Assembly: GCF_049546785.1 (NCBI RefSeq)
Contig: NZ_JBMWAN010000005.1
Coordinates: 1 to 64,000, forward strand
DNA: 64,000 nt
Source: Nitrospira_D sp035465795
Lineage (GTDB): Bacteria > Nitrospirota > Nitrospiria > Nitrospirales > Nitrospiraceae
Reading direction: 5' to 3'
Notes under the pieces: model-generated
Seen by the model: the letters and a program-made list of their open reading frames with translations, nothing else
What the model was told of the DNA's origin: nothing
Databases searched by the model: none
Made by a program: the position numbers and the translations under genes
In this document: positions 1-8,853 of the stretch, one piece after another
Layout of the letters: each line of letters starts with the position of its first letter
How positions within the stretch are numbered: the first letter of the stretch is position 1

Positions 1-126
1 GGGAAGCGGTTCGAGATGTACAACGATACCGTCCTGGGCTTCAACAAGTCGGGCAAGGAAGTGGCGCGTATTCAGGTCGAAGAGCCGATCTACATTCGGC
101 CGGCCGAGCGCGTGACCTGGCTGTAA
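1..126 (+). CDS. C-terminal fragment of an unidentified protein
   Basis: The first 41 codons of the window form an open frame ending in TAA at 124-126; the start lies to the left of the window. The tail reads as a beta-rich segment (…ARIQVEEPIYIRPAERVTWL). Codon use matches the other real genes of the window, and a strong stem-loop follows directly. I do not recognise the family from so short a piece. Confidence 0.6.
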   Translation, partial: GKRFEMYNDTVLGFNKSGKEVARIQVEEPIYIRPAERVTWL

Positions 127-133
127 GATCTTT

Positions 134-170
134 CGAACTCATGGGAGGGGATCCCCCTTCCATGAGCTCG
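134..170. terminator. strong stem-loop after the first gene
   Basis: Arms CTCATGG (138-144) and CCATGAG (160-166) pair, extended by CGA/TCG outside and G/C-rich pairs inside around the central GGGGATCCCC. It begins 8 bases after the stop codon at 126. There is no T-tract on the + strand, so it may act as a transcript-end stabiliser or a factor-assisted terminator. Confidence 0.5.
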
Positions 171-190
171 AAGAAAGTCACAGCCAAACA

Positions 191-853
191 ATGACCAATC
201 CTATGAAGCGCAAAATGGTCCTGAGCTTCCTCGTAGTGGTTTTGCTGTGTGTGGTACTCGGAATCCAAGCAGGGGGTATGAGTCGATGGCAGACCGCACA
301 GGATGATCGAGACCGCTATGTTCATATCAAACAGGACCTGCTTCGCCTCGAACGTCTCGTAACTGATGTGGATAACGGCTTTCGAGGCTATGTCTTGACG
401 AAAGAAGGCAGATTTGTAAAACCCATGGTTGCTGCCGAATCTGACATCCCCAGTCTTGTAGACCGTCTGGGCACCATGACAGGTCCGTGGCCGGATCTTC
501 ATGCACATGTTGAGATGCTCACCGGTCAGGTGAAAGAACTCCTTGAGACAAAACGGCGACTCTCAATGGATCTTGTACTTGGACGTGAAGAAGATGTCCT
601 GAGCTACATCCGAACGGGAGAAGGACTAGAGTTGGAGAACATCATTGTCGTGGCGTTTCAAGAGGTGGAGTACAGAATGGCCCAACGCGACAGAAAGACA
701 ATGCAAGATCGTGAGGACGTGCGGGTGTGGACCCATCTCATCCTCGCAGTAACGACTCTCGGCACGCTCGTCATCGGAATGAGCATGAATCGCTTGGCAA
801 CATGCTTATCCGAAGCGATCTTTGCGCCACGCGCAAGTATTTGTCCAAAATGA
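191..853 (+). CDS. CHASE3-type membrane sensor protein without output domain
   Basis: The 220-residue protein has an N-terminal membrane segment (about residues 8-28), an extracytoplasmic helical region with the CHASE3 signature DVDNGFRGYVLTKEGRF (about 58-75), and a second membrane segment (about 183-200). CHASE3 domains normally sit in front of HAMP, kinase or cyclase modules. Here the frame stops about 20 residues after the second membrane helix in a sequence that does not look like a HAMP domain (…FAPRASICPK). It is therefore either a sensor-only protein or the 5' remnant of a truncated kinase. It lies directly upstream of a sigma-54 activator on the same strand, so a functional link is possible but unproven. 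The ribosome-binding site is weak. Confidence 0.7.
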   Translation: MTNPMKRKMVLSFLVVVLLCVVLGIQAGGMSRWQTAQDDRDRYVHIKQDLLRLERLVTDVDNGFRGYVLTKEGRFVKPMVAAESDIPSLVDRLGTMTGPWPDLHAHVEMLTGQVKELLETKRRLSMDLVLGREEDVLSYIRTGEGLELENIIVVAFQEVEYRMAQRDRKTMQDREDVRVWTHLILAVTTLGTLVIGMSMNRLATCLSEAIFAPRASICPK

Positions 854-1034
854 CTGCCGCTGTTCATCAAGCCGATTAACCTTTGCCTGAGCTATAAGGT
901 AAGCAATGGGTGATACATGCTCCTCCAGGAAACAAGCTTGCGCTGCTCTCGGACCTACCCAGGCTACAGATTTATCATCACCGGCGCTGCGATCGATACA
1001 TCAGCCGGGTGTGTCCCTGCCCGGGGGATTTCCG

Positions 1035-2561
1035 ATGCGGTGCATCCAGGACAGCTTTCGCGCCTTATTGGCCGTCACAAATGTGCTGAACTCTCAGCCC
1101 GATAGCGACAGTCTATGGCGCGCGATAACCGAACAGATTCGTAAGGTATTGCCCTGGGAGCGGGCCGGAATTACGCTCTATCATCCGGAATCCGAGTCCT
1201 TTCGTTTCTACGCGGTTGAAACCAGCATGCCGAACCGTGTGTTACAGCGCGATGCGGTCATTCCGAAGGCAGGCAGTGCCGTCGGTTGGGTTTACGATCA
1301 CCGGGCAATCCATATCCGACCGGATCTCACCCTGGAACGCACGTTTCTGGAGGACCATTATTATGCCCAGGAAGGGCTGGGGCGGATGATCAATCTGCCA
1401 CTTTCGATAGGCGAGCGCTGCATTGGCACCTTGAACATCGGCAGTGTAGAACGGGGTGCACCAGACCCAGCGCATTTGGAATTTCTCCAGCTGGTCGCGA
1501 CGCAAATTGCCTATGCTATCGATCACGTCAAGGCCTACGAGCAAATCGATCGTATGCGTCACCAACTGGCGCGCGAGAACGAGTATCTGGTCGAAGAATT
1601 GAAGCTGACCCATAACTTCGGGGCGATGGTGGGGCTCAGCGCCTCCTTTCGCAAAACGTTGGCGCAGGCAGAAGCGGTGGGTCCGACGTCAACAACGGTG
1701 CTGATCACGGGAGAAACGGGTACCGGGAAGGAATTGATGGCCCGGGCCATTCACGACCTCAGTCCCCGTCGAGACAAACCGTTCATCCGCGTGAACTGTG
1801 CGGCACTCCCTATGGGGTTGGTGGAGAGCGAGCTGTTCGGTCACGAGCGCGGTGCTTTCACCGGAGCTGATCAGCGGCGCCCCGGGCGTTTTGAACTCGC
1901 CAATGGCGGCACGCTGTTTTTGGACGAGATCGGCGAAATGCCGCTGGAAGCGCAGGCCAAACTGTTGCGGGTGCTGGAGGACAGGTTGGTGGATCGGATC
2001 GGTGGCACGCGCCCCCTGCCGGTGGACGTGCGGGTCATTGCCGCGACCAACAGCGATCTCGTCGCCGCGGTGAGCGATGGGCGGTTCCGATCGGATCTCT
2101 ATTACCGTATTCATGTATTCCCCATTCTGGTTCCGCCACTCAGGGAACGGCGGGAAGATATCCAGTTGTTGGCATGCCATTTCCTCGAAGCGTACCAGGT
2201 GAAACTGAAGCGATCGGCCCTGGAACTGAGTACCGAAGCCATGAGCCGATTGACGACCTATGCCTGGCCGGGAAACGTGCGCGAGCTGCAGAACGTCATC
2301 GAACGGGCCGTCATCCTGGCCCGTTCCACCGTCGTCGAGATCGAGCCGCAATTTCTGGTGACCTCGACATCACATGATGAAGTGTCCCCAAACCTGACGG
2401 ACATGGAGCGCCGACATATTGTCCGTGTCTTGGAATCCACGCACTGGCGCATCTATGGACCGCAGGGCGCCGCCGCTCAACTCCGCATGAACCCGAGCAC
2501 TCTTCGCAGTCGTATGAAAAAGCTTGGAGTCAGCCGGCCAGCCAAGCTTCCCATTAGCTGA
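1035..2561 (+). CDS. GAF-domain sigma-54-dependent transcriptional activator
   Basis: This is an enhancer-binding protein of the FhlA/NorR type. With the start at 1035 it has about 508 residues: GAF sensor domain (about 20-170), linker helix, AAA+ domain with Walker A GETGTGKE (about 227), the sigma-54 contact loop GAFTGA (about 274), Walker B GGTLFLDEIGE, sensor and arginine-finger region FRSDLYYR, and a C-terminal Fis-type HTH (about 455-500). There is no receiver domain, so it is probably controlled by a ligand or redox signal on the GAF domain. ATG 1035 is preferred over upstream ATG 906 because it follows a GGGGG Shine-Dalgarno-like run, and the 43 extra residues look non-coding. Two enhancer-like palindromes and a sigma-54 promoter lie immediately downstream. 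A decayed paralogue lies at about 9.8-10.4 kb. Confidence 0.9.
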   Translation: MRCIQDSFRALLAVTNVLNSQPDSDSLWRAITEQIRKVLPWERAGITLYHPESESFRFYAVETSMPNRVLQRDAVIPKAGSAVGWVYDHRAIHIRPDLTLERTFLEDHYYAQEGLGRMINLPLSIGERCIGTLNIGSVERGAPDPAHLEFLQLVATQIAYAIDHVKAYEQIDRMRHQLARENEYLVEELKLTHNFGAMVGLSASFRKTLAQAEAVGPTSTTVLITGETGTGKELMARAIHDLSPRRDKPFIRVNCAALPMGLVESELFGHERGAFTGADQRRPGRFELANGGTLFLDEIGEMPLEAQAKLLRVLEDRLVDRIGGTRPLPVDVRVIAATNSDLVAAVSDGRFRSDLYYRIHVFPILVPPLRERREDIQLLACHFLEAYQVKLKRSALELSTEAMSRLTTYAWPGNVRELQNVIERAVILARSTVVEIEPQFLVTSTSHDEVSPNLTDMERRHIVRVLESTHWRIYGPQGAAAQLRMNPSTLRSRMKKLGVSRPAKLPIS

Positions 2562-2589
2562 CATTCACACCAGGATCTACTTACGCGCC

Positions 2590-2623
2590 CGCGATATCTC
2601 GCGGCGAACCGCGAACAATCGCG
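2590..2623. promoter_or_regulatory. pair of enhancer-like palindromes (CGCGA-N4-TCGCG)
   Basis: Two perfect inverted repeats, CGCGATATCTCGCG at 2590-2603 and CGCGAACAATCGCG at 2610-2623, are exactly 20 bp apart (two helical turns). They lie about 95-130 bp upstream of the GG of the sigma-54 promoter at 2719, which is a usual enhancer distance. The same motif occurs at 10464-10507 in the matching position of the duplicated locus. Inference: these are binding sites of the Fis-type HTH of the activator at 1035-2561. Confidence 0.75.
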
Positions 2624-2717
2624 CCCAGGTTTGACGTTCTTCCCTCACCGATTCCTACAAGCCACCGATTTGCCTTTTTTTCGCATGCCTTCCTGTGCTC
2701 GGCATGGCGTGGTATCA

Positions 2718-2733
2718 CGGCACGCGAGTTGCT
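2718..2733 (+). promoter_or_regulatory. sigma-54 (-24/-12) promoter
   Basis: The sequence CGGCACGCGAGTTGCT matches the consensus TGGCACG-N4-TTGCW at all key positions except the first base. GG at 2719-2720 and GC at 2731-2732 are separated by the required 10 bases. Transcription would start near 2744, 50 bp before a small ORF and about 630 bp before the multicopper oxidase gene. Confidence 0.8.
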
Positions 2734-2796
2734 GGTCTATTTCGCACAACCGAAGCGCGAGCCAGCGTACACGAGGCCGTCGCGAGGAGGGAAGAC

Positions 2797-2940
2797 ATGC
2801 GGCAGCAAGAGCACGGCGCGGAGCAAGAGCGGAGGACGTGCGACGAAGCGGGAATATTTCGCCTCGGGTGGTCCTTGGCGATGGTCGCCGCAGCGGGGTT
2901 CTGCTGGACGGCGGTAATTCCGGCTGCATGCAGTCGCTGA
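2797..2940 (+). CDS. small single-pass membrane protein (47 residues)
   Basis: ATG 2797 is preceded by GGAGGG six bases upstream, one of the best ribosome-binding sites in this part of the window. The product has a charged N-terminus rich in Q, E and R, then a hydrophobic stretch (about residues 23-42, LGWSLAMVAAAGFCWTAVIP) and a C-terminal Cys. It is the first ORF after the sigma-54 promoter at 2718. I recognise no family. It could be a small membrane regulator or a leader peptide for the downstream gene. Confidence 0.5.
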   Translation: MRQQEHGAEQERRTCDEAGIFRLGWSLAMVAAAGFCWTAVIPAACSR

Positions 2941-2967
2941 CCGAGAGCGCCGCCGGTCCGTGAGGAA

Positions 2968-2985
2968 ACACAGGACGGCCTGTGT
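2968..2985. promoter_or_regulatory. stem-loop in the leader between small ORF and oxidase gene
   Basis: Perfect 7-bp arms ACACAGG (2968-2974) and CCTGTGT (2979-2985) enclose the tetraloop ACGG. It starts 27 bases after the stop of the 47-residue ORF. No T-tract follows, so a role in mRNA stability or partial termination is more likely than full termination. Confidence 0.4.
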
Positions 2986-3149
2986 GTTGTGTGTGATGAC
3001 GATGACTTGTCTGGCAGGGGAACGGGAACCGATGGACTGGCCTCCTCACCATTCCCTCCAACGCAGTTGGCCTTTGCCAGACTTTATGGATTGAGACATG
3101 AGCGTCTGAAGACAGACTCGTCGACACAGTGGTGGAGGAGGCTGAGAGT

Positions 3150-3317
3150 ATGGATGGGTCAACAAGGCGGGTATGGTCGGGGATTGTCCGGCGCAGCGGC
3201 AGAAATGTCATCGTCGATTTAGGCTCGACTCCGGCGCCGGCATTACCCGGAGAAACCAGCGGTAGCTCGGACGGAGACGCGGTGAACAGGGCGCAGGCAG
3301 GCACGTCGGGTTGCTGA
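3150..3317 (+). CDS. possible small protein (55 residues)
   Basis: ATG 3150 follows GGAGGAG with a 9-base gap. The product starts basic (MDGSTRRVWSGIVRRSGRN), continues with a short beta-like stretch and ends Gly/Ser/Ala-rich. It has no recognised domain and no membrane segment. It sits between the sigma-54 promoter at 2718 and the multicopper oxidase gene, so it could be cotranscribed. Most support is the ribosome-binding site and position; it may be spurious. Confidence 0.3.
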   Translation: MDGSTRRVWSGIVRRSGRNVIVDLGSTPAPALPGETSGSSDGDAVNRAQAGTSGC

Positions 3318-3371
3318 CACCCTCGGCGACAACGGCATGGCTAGATCAAAAGAGGAAATGGAGAGGACATT

Positions 3372-6300
3372 ATGATGCGGAGGCTGGTTCAATATCATCG
3401 GGTACTTGCAAATGTCGTGTGCAGCGTGGGTCTCGCCTTGGCCGGGGATGAGGCGGTAGCCCAACATGCGGCGCATCTTGGTGCCGCGGAGAACCCACCA
3501 GAGATGGCCTGGGCCGAGCGGCTCAAGGGACAAACGATCGTCGAGGATGTGTTGGAGGGCCGTCCGGAGCGCTCCTCAATGGTGGAGCTCCAGCATCACC
3601 GCGTCATGCAGCAGATGCAGCAGGATGCGTCCGTGCAGCGCACCGGCGGGTTTTATAACAACCTGAATATGATGCACCAGTATGGTGCGGGCGATCAGGA
3701 CGTGCTGCTCATGTCGAATTCCGGCGTGGAGCCGGTCTCGACCCTGGGTGGGCGGTGTCCCGCAGCTGCACCGGTCCGGCAGTACGATATCTCCGCGATC
3801 AATGTCGAAATCTCGCTCAACATGTGGCTCGACTTCTATCCCGGCTACATGTACGTGCTCACCGAGAACCTCGACAAGGTGCGCGAAGAGGAAACGAAGA
3901 ACCGCGAGTCCCGTGACAAGGACGGTTATGATCCAGGTGCGGTGAAGAACGGCTTGCAGAGTCAATGGATCCAGCCGCTGGTCATCCGGGGCAACCAGGG
4001 TGATTGCGTGAAGATCGCGCTTCGCAATCAATTGGAGGGTGGCGAGGAGGTCAGCCTCAACATCCACGGCTCCAGCATGGTCATCGCGTCCACGGGTCAG
4101 CCTGCGACCACGACGAATCCGGACAGCATCGCGGCCAAAGGAAAGACCGTGGATCTGGAGTGGTACATCCCGCCGACCCAGCAGGAAGGCGGACGACAGT
4201 TCCACTCTTACAGCAACGATCGTGAATTGACGGTCATGGGCCTCTTCGGCACGTTCGTGATTGAACCAAAGGGATCCGAATACCTCGACCCGCTGGGAAG
4301 CGGGAACCCGACTGCCATGAAGAGCGGGTGGCAGGCGATCATCAAGAACGGCACGGGTCCGGATTTTCGAGAGTTTGTCATCATCTATCATGAGGTCGGC
4401 GATGAGGCGTTCCGCCCGCTCAACAAGAAAGGCGACTTCCTGCCGCAGCGCGATCCCCTGACCGACGTCTATCGGCCGGTGGCCCGGGCCATCAATTATC
4501 GAAGCGAGCCCTTCGGTGTCGACAACATGCAAGCCCAACACGAGTATTTCGGATTCGAAGACGAGTCCATGGCTTACAGCGCCTATACGTTCGGCGATCC
4601 CGCGACGACCGTGCCGCGCAGCTATCTCGGCGACCCCGCGAAATTCCGACTGGTCCATGGCGGGTCCGAAGTGTTCCACTCCCACCATCCCCACGGCGGA
4701 TCCATTCGCTGGCCTCGCAGTCCTCGCGCCATCGACGAGATGCCGCTCTGGCACACCGCCAAGAACGGACCGGTCAAATATCCGGTCATTCGGACGAAGT
4801 CCGATCGGGTAGACGTCGAGGTCATCGGGCCGTCGGAAACTATGGATCTCGAAACGGAATGCGGTTCAGGCCTCTGCCAGCAACTAGCCGGTGATTTCTT
4901 GTTCCACTGTCATGTGGCGCATCACTATATCGCGGGCATGTGGGGCTACTGGCGAGTGTACAACACCCTTCAGCAAGCTGAGCATCACAACGATGTGATG
5001 CCGGATCTCCGAGAGCTGCCGGATCGGACTGGTCGCCTGAAGCCTGGAGTGACATCCGATGAGTTGATCGGCAAGACGGTCGATTGGTTCGGCAAGCAGT
5101 TCCGGATCATCGAGAAAGGCAAGACCGATTGGAAAGCCGACCCGGCCGTTGTCACGATCAAGGATTGGGTGGAAATGCAGTTGCCGCCCCACGGCAAGCC
5201 TGGTCATAAGGACGATGAAAAGGGGCAAACCCTCTCGTATGATGCGAGCGTCCTGGATTGGGTCTGGCAGGGCACTCGTGCGATGACGGAACGGGAGAAC
5301 ACCGTCCTGAATCCACGGTACCAGTCTAGGAACCCTGGCCAGCGGCTGCCCATTGTCTTTGAGGCGGCCACGGGCAAGATCGCATGGCCCCATTTGAAAC
5401 CGCACTTCGGGCGGCGTGTGCCGTTTTCTCAGAACCATAACCCGTCCCCGTGGTTGGACATGATCCATCTCGACGACGATGGGTTGCCCAGTTCCTACCC
5501 GGCGAAGCCCGGCGAAAACGGCCGCTGGAGCATGTGTCCTGAAAACGCCGGATCGAAAAAGTACAACGTCCACTTCATCCAGACGTCGATGAAGCTGGCT
5601 GACCAACAAGGCGATACGCCGGCTATCGTGGACGAAAGCGGGCTGATTTACGTGCTGCACGAGGAGGAGGCCCAAGTCCGAAACAGCGACATCAAATATC
5701 CGCTGGTCGTGCGCGCCAATATTTATGACTGTATTGACTGGATGCTGACCAGCGAATGGGAGGACGACGACCACATTAACTTCCATGCGTCCAAGGTCAA
5801 TACGCACTGGCATTTCCTGCAGTTCGACAATCAGTCCTCGGACGGCGTCATTACGGGCTTTTCGTACGAGCAGTCGGTGCGTCCGTTCACGATGCTGGAG
5901 AAAAAGGTGAACCACGGTCTGCCGTTGCCGATGAATACCGTCTTCACCAAGCCGGCCAAGAAAGGCGACCGGGTCATTACGGTCAAGAACGCCGCGCAAT
6001 ACCAGCCCAATGTGGAAATCCTGATCGGGGCGGATAACGTCGAAGGCAATGAGATCGGCCGCGTGAAATCCATCACGGGCAATCACATCACCCTCTACAG
6101 ACCGCTGAAACACGGCCACCCGGTCAAGGATATCGTGACGGTGGAGTTCGTTCGGCAACGGTTCTGGGTGGATTCCGACGTTGGGACGGTCTTCTGGCAT
6201 GACCATGCGCTAGGTCGGGTCACGTGGCCGCATGGAGGTTTCGGCACCATTATCATTGAGCCCGTCGGCTCGACCTACCATGACCCGAAGACCGGCAAAC

Positions 6301-8210
6301 AGATCAGGAGCGGGCCGCTCGCCGACATCCGGACGGCCGAACCGGTCGGGTATGGGGTAAACGGAAGCTTCCGGGAGTTGCTGGTGCAATTAAATGACAC
6401 CGTGCCGCATACCGTGAACATCGTGACGGAGGGCAATCCTCCCGGACAGCCGATCGAAGTGGCGTTGGAGGCGGGCAAGACGATTTCCTTCCCGATGCCC
6501 GAGCATATTCCGATGACGCCGATGGCCTTCCTCAACGGAGGGACCCATACAACGGGTGGCGGCCTGAACTTCAAGGCCGAGCCGATCTCGGGACGCTTGG
6601 CTGCCAATCCTGACCCCTCGAAGCTCTTCAGCAGCGCGGTCCACGGCGATCCCTATACGCCGATGGTGCGCGCCTATCTGGGAGACACGGTGGTGTTCCG
6701 GCTGCTGCAGACCATGGCGAATGAGACGATGGTCTGGACACTCTCCGGTCACACGTACCTCACCGAACGCTATGCGGGGGATGCCAACCGGAAGAACTCC
6801 ATTCATATCGGCATCGCCGAACGGTACGATCTGGTGGTGCCGCAAGCGGGTGGCCCGCGGCTCCAACCGGGCGACTATATCCATTTCAACGGCCGCTCCT
6901 CCAAGCTCTCCGAGGGCGCTTGGAGCATCATGCGAGTCTTGGACAAGGAGGTCCCGGAGCTGCAGAAACTGCCGGCCGGCTATAGCCGGAGAAATGAAAT
7001 TCCGAAGCCGCTGGCAGTGTGCCCGTCAGAGGCTCCGGTGAAGAGCTTCAACGTCGTGGCGATGGATCATCCCTCGATGAAGTTGCATCCCAACGCGCCT
7101 GATGTCATCGAAGTCGACTTTGAACGGACCATTCAGATGGTCAATCCGAACGCGAAGATTTACGTGCTGGAGGAAGAGGTCTCGACGGTGGCCGCAGGCC
7201 CCCAGCCGATGCCGCTCACTTTGCGGGCCAATGTGGGGGACTGCCTGAAGGTGAAGCTGACGAACAGGATGAAAGAAGGGAGAGCCTCCTTCTCGGCCAT
7301 CGGGTTGGCGTTCGACCCCAAGGATTCGTTGGGGGCGAATGTCGGCAACAATCCTGGCGATCAGACGGTCGCGCCGGGAGAAAGCCGGACCTATACCTTC
7401 TATGCGGATCCGTTCCTGGGTGAGACCGCCTCATTGGTGTGGGATTGGGGCAATGTAATGACCCATCCCCGCAGCGGGCTCTACGGGGCGCTGGTGATCG
7501 GCCCCAAGGGTGCGCAGTACCGGGATCCAAAGACCGGCGCGGACCTTTCCAACAAGAACAGTTGGGTGGCCGACGTCATTGTGGATCGAACGATAGCGGG
7601 ATATGAACACCGGGTGAATTATCGTGATGTGGCCTTGTTCTTCCAGGACGAAGACAACATCATCGGGACGAGTTTCATGCCCTATGTGCAGAGTACCGCC
7701 GGGCTCACCGCGGTGAACTACCGGGCGGAGCCGTACAAGTTCCGAGAGGGAAACGGCTGCACCCTTGGCAAGATGTTCCAGCCGTGCGTCGCCGACAAGC
7801 CGGAGGATCCGGCGACCCCGATTATCGAGGCCCATGCAGGAGATCCCGTTCGTATCCATGTGTTCGGCGCGAGCAACGAGCAGAACGGCATGTTCAGCGT
7901 TGAACGACATGAATGGCCGATTGAGCCGTTCATGCGAGGGGCGGACATGATCAGTGTGGTGGAATTTGCAGGATCGGAAACGATTGATGCCTTTATTCCA
8001 AGCGCCGGTGGCCCGTTCCGCATGCAGGGAGATTATATCTGGAGCAACCAGAGACTGCCCTATTCCCAGTCGGGACAGTGGGGATATCTCCGGGTGCTGC
8101 CTCCAGGGGACCAGCGGCTGAAACCGCTGATGGGCGTCCAGCCCGGCATTCGCCAGGCGAGCGTGGAACTTCCTGCTCAGGCGACACCGCTCGCTGATTC
8201 TAAAAACTAG
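3372..8210 (+). CDS. giant multicopper oxidase, MofA/MnxG-like
   Basis: The protein has 1,612 residues, a length typical of putative manganese oxidases of the MofA type rather than of 500-residue laccases. An N-terminal Sec-type signal (basic start, hydrophobic core, AVA cleavage motif near residue 35) indicates export. Several cupredoxin repeats are visible. Copper-binding motifs include HSHHPHGG (about 436), HCHVAHHYIAGM (about 511, the classic HCHxxxHxxxxM pattern of type 1 and type 3 sites), THWHFLQF (about 811) and FWHDHALGRVTWPHGG (about 940). The C-terminal repeats are poorer in His and probably structural. The real substrate (Mn(II), Fe(II), Cu(I) or organic) cannot be read from sequence. 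The ribosome-binding site is GGAGAGG. A terminator hairpin follows. The gene may be driven by the sigma-54 promoter at 2718. Confidence 0.88.
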   Translation: MMRRLVQYHRVLANVVCSVGLALAGDEAVAQHAAHLGAAENPPEMAWAERLKGQTIVEDVLEGRPERSSMVELQHHRVMQQMQQDASVQRTGGFYNNLNMMHQYGAGDQDVLLMSNSGVEPVSTLGGRCPAAAPVRQYDISAINVEISLNMWLDFYPGYMYVLTENLDKVREEETKNRESRDKDGYDPGAVKNGLQSQWIQPLVIRGNQGDCVKIALRNQLEGGEEVSLNIHGSSMVIASTGQPATTTNPDSIAAKGKTVDLEWYIPPTQQEGGRQFHSYSNDRELTVMGLFGTFVIEPKGSEYLDPLGSGNPTAMKSGWQAIIKNGTGPDFREFVIIYHEVGDEAFRPLNKKGDFLPQRDPLTDVYRPVARAINYRSEPFGVDNMQAQHEYFGFEDESMAYSAYTFGDPATTVPRSYLGDPAKFRLVHGGSEVFHSHHPHGGSIRWPRSPRAIDEMPLWHTAKNGPVKYPVIRTKSDRVDVEVIGPSETMDLETECGSGLCQQLAGDFLFHCHVAHHYIAGMWGYWRVYNTLQQAEHHNDVMPDLRELPDRTGRLKPGVTSDELIGKTVDWFGKQFRIIEKGKTDWKADPAVVTIKDWVEMQLPPHGKPGHKDDEKGQTLSYDASVLDWVWQGTRAMTERENTVLNPRYQSRNPGQRLPIVFEAATGKIAWPHLKPHFGRRVPFSQNHNPSPWLDMIHLDDDGLPSSYPAKPGENGRWSMCPENAGSKKYNVHFIQTSMKLADQQGDTPAIVDESGLIYVLHEEEAQVRNSDIKYPLVVRANIYDCIDWMLTSEWEDDDHINFHASKVNTHWHFLQFDNQSSDGVITGFSYEQSVRPFTMLEKKVNHGLPLPMNTVFTKPAKKGDRVITVKNAAQYQPNVEILIGADNVEGNEIGRVKSITGNHITLYRPLKHGHPVKDIVTVEFVRQRFWVDSDVGTVFWHDHALGRVTWPHGGFGTIIIEPVGSTYHDPKTGKQIRSGPLADIRTAEPVGYGVNGSFRELLVQLNDTVPHTVNIVTEGNPPGQPIEVALEAGKTISFPMPEHIPMTPMAFLNGGTHTTGGGLNFKAEPISGRLAANPDPSKLFSSAVHGDPYTPMVRAYLGDTVVFRLLQTMANETMVWTLSGHTYLTERYAGDANRKNSIHIGIAERYDLVVPQAGGPRLQPGDYIHFNGRSSKLSEGAWSIMRVLDKEVPELQKLPAGYSRRNEIPKPLAVCPSEAPVKSFNVVAMDHPSMKLHPNAPDVIEVDFERTIQMVNPNAKIYVLEEEVSTVAAGPQPMPLTLRANVGDCLKVKLTNRMKEGRASFSAIGLAFDPKDSLGANVGNNPGDQTVAPGESRTYTFYADPFLGETASLVWDWGNVMTHPRSGLYGALVIGPKGAQYRDPKTGADLSNKNSWVADVIVDRTIAGYEHRVNYRDVALFFQDEDNIIGTSFMPYVQSTAGLTAVNYRAEPYKFREGNGCTLGKMFQPCVADKPEDPATPIIEAHAGDPVRIHVFGASNEQNGMFSVERHEWPIEPFMRGADMISVVEFAGSETIDAFIPSAGGPFRMQGDYIWSNQRLPYSQSGQWGYLRVLPPGDQRLKPLMGVQPGIRQASVELPAQATPLADSKN

Positions 8211-8241
8211 CGGCCTCATCTTGTCCGGGTGGGATCACGAG

Positions 8242-8267
8242 GGGAAGCCCGCTCTATCGGGCTTCCC
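8242..8267 (+). terminator. terminator hairpin of the multicopper oxidase gene
   Basis: A perfect 10-bp stem, GGGAAGCCCG (8242-8251) with CGGGCTTCCC (8258-8267), has a six-base loop and lies 31 bases after the stop codon. It is followed by a weak pyrimidine run (TTC…) and, a little further on, GTTTTTC. Confidence 0.75.
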
Positions 8268-8518
8268 TTCAGGCTTAGAGGTTTTTCTCGGCGGGAATCA
8301 GCGGTGACTGTGGGAAGCCGCGACGGGGCGTTGTGCATTTGAGCCCAATGGCGATTCGCTCTTCCATCTCCGAGGCCAACTTGTGAGTAGGATATGCCCG
8401 AACGTCTTTGACAAATCGGTATCAAGATCGGGGGCTAACAGTCAATGGCCGAACTCCCACCATTTCATGATTCGGTTCTTGTGCAGGGAGCACCCCGCTC
8501 GAAGGGGGCCCTCAGCGA

Positions 8519-8562
8519 GGCGACGATGAACGCATCAAATGAGAGTGGGAGTGATCGTCGCC
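8519..8562. other. gene-free stretch 8268-8853 with a long stem-loop
   Basis: Between the oxidase terminator and the response regulator I see no convincing gene. The stretch contains a 9-bp inverted repeat, GGCGACGAT (8519-8527) and ATCGTCGCC (8554-8562), with a 26-base loop, and a second small hairpin AAGGC-ATTAC-GCCTT near 8627-8641. These could belong to a leader or a small RNA, but no promoter is clear. Confidence 0.35.
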
Positions 8563-8853
8563 GTTTCATTAAGCCGAGGGGGAAGGCGGTCCTTCATACA
8601 TAAGACAAGCGCCGCTTTGGGGTGAAAAAGGCATTACGCCTTCTCGTGCATCAGGCCCACAAGGTACGGGGGATTACTCAGGTCAGATAGCTCTGACCGT
8701 ACTCGATCCAGTCATGGCATATAAGGCTCCATGGAGCAGATCTCTCAGCTCGCGGTTTAGCCAGTCGCAGCCCGTTCCAGGTTCCGCTGCATGCGCGACC
8801 GATGGTCTCTCTTCAAGTGAAAAAAACAGGCCGGGGAAGGATAAGCAAGTCCG

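Noticed and set aside
2645..3304. 219-residue minus-strand frame
   Set aside because: Pro/Arg/Ser-rich composition with no domain; the opposite strand has a promoter and small ORFs with ribosome-binding sites.
3576..8219. Long minus-strand open frames opposite the multicopper oxidase gene
   Set aside because: They mirror the codon pattern of the real gene, are rich in His/Arg/Asp/Val without domain structure, and lack ribosome-binding sites.
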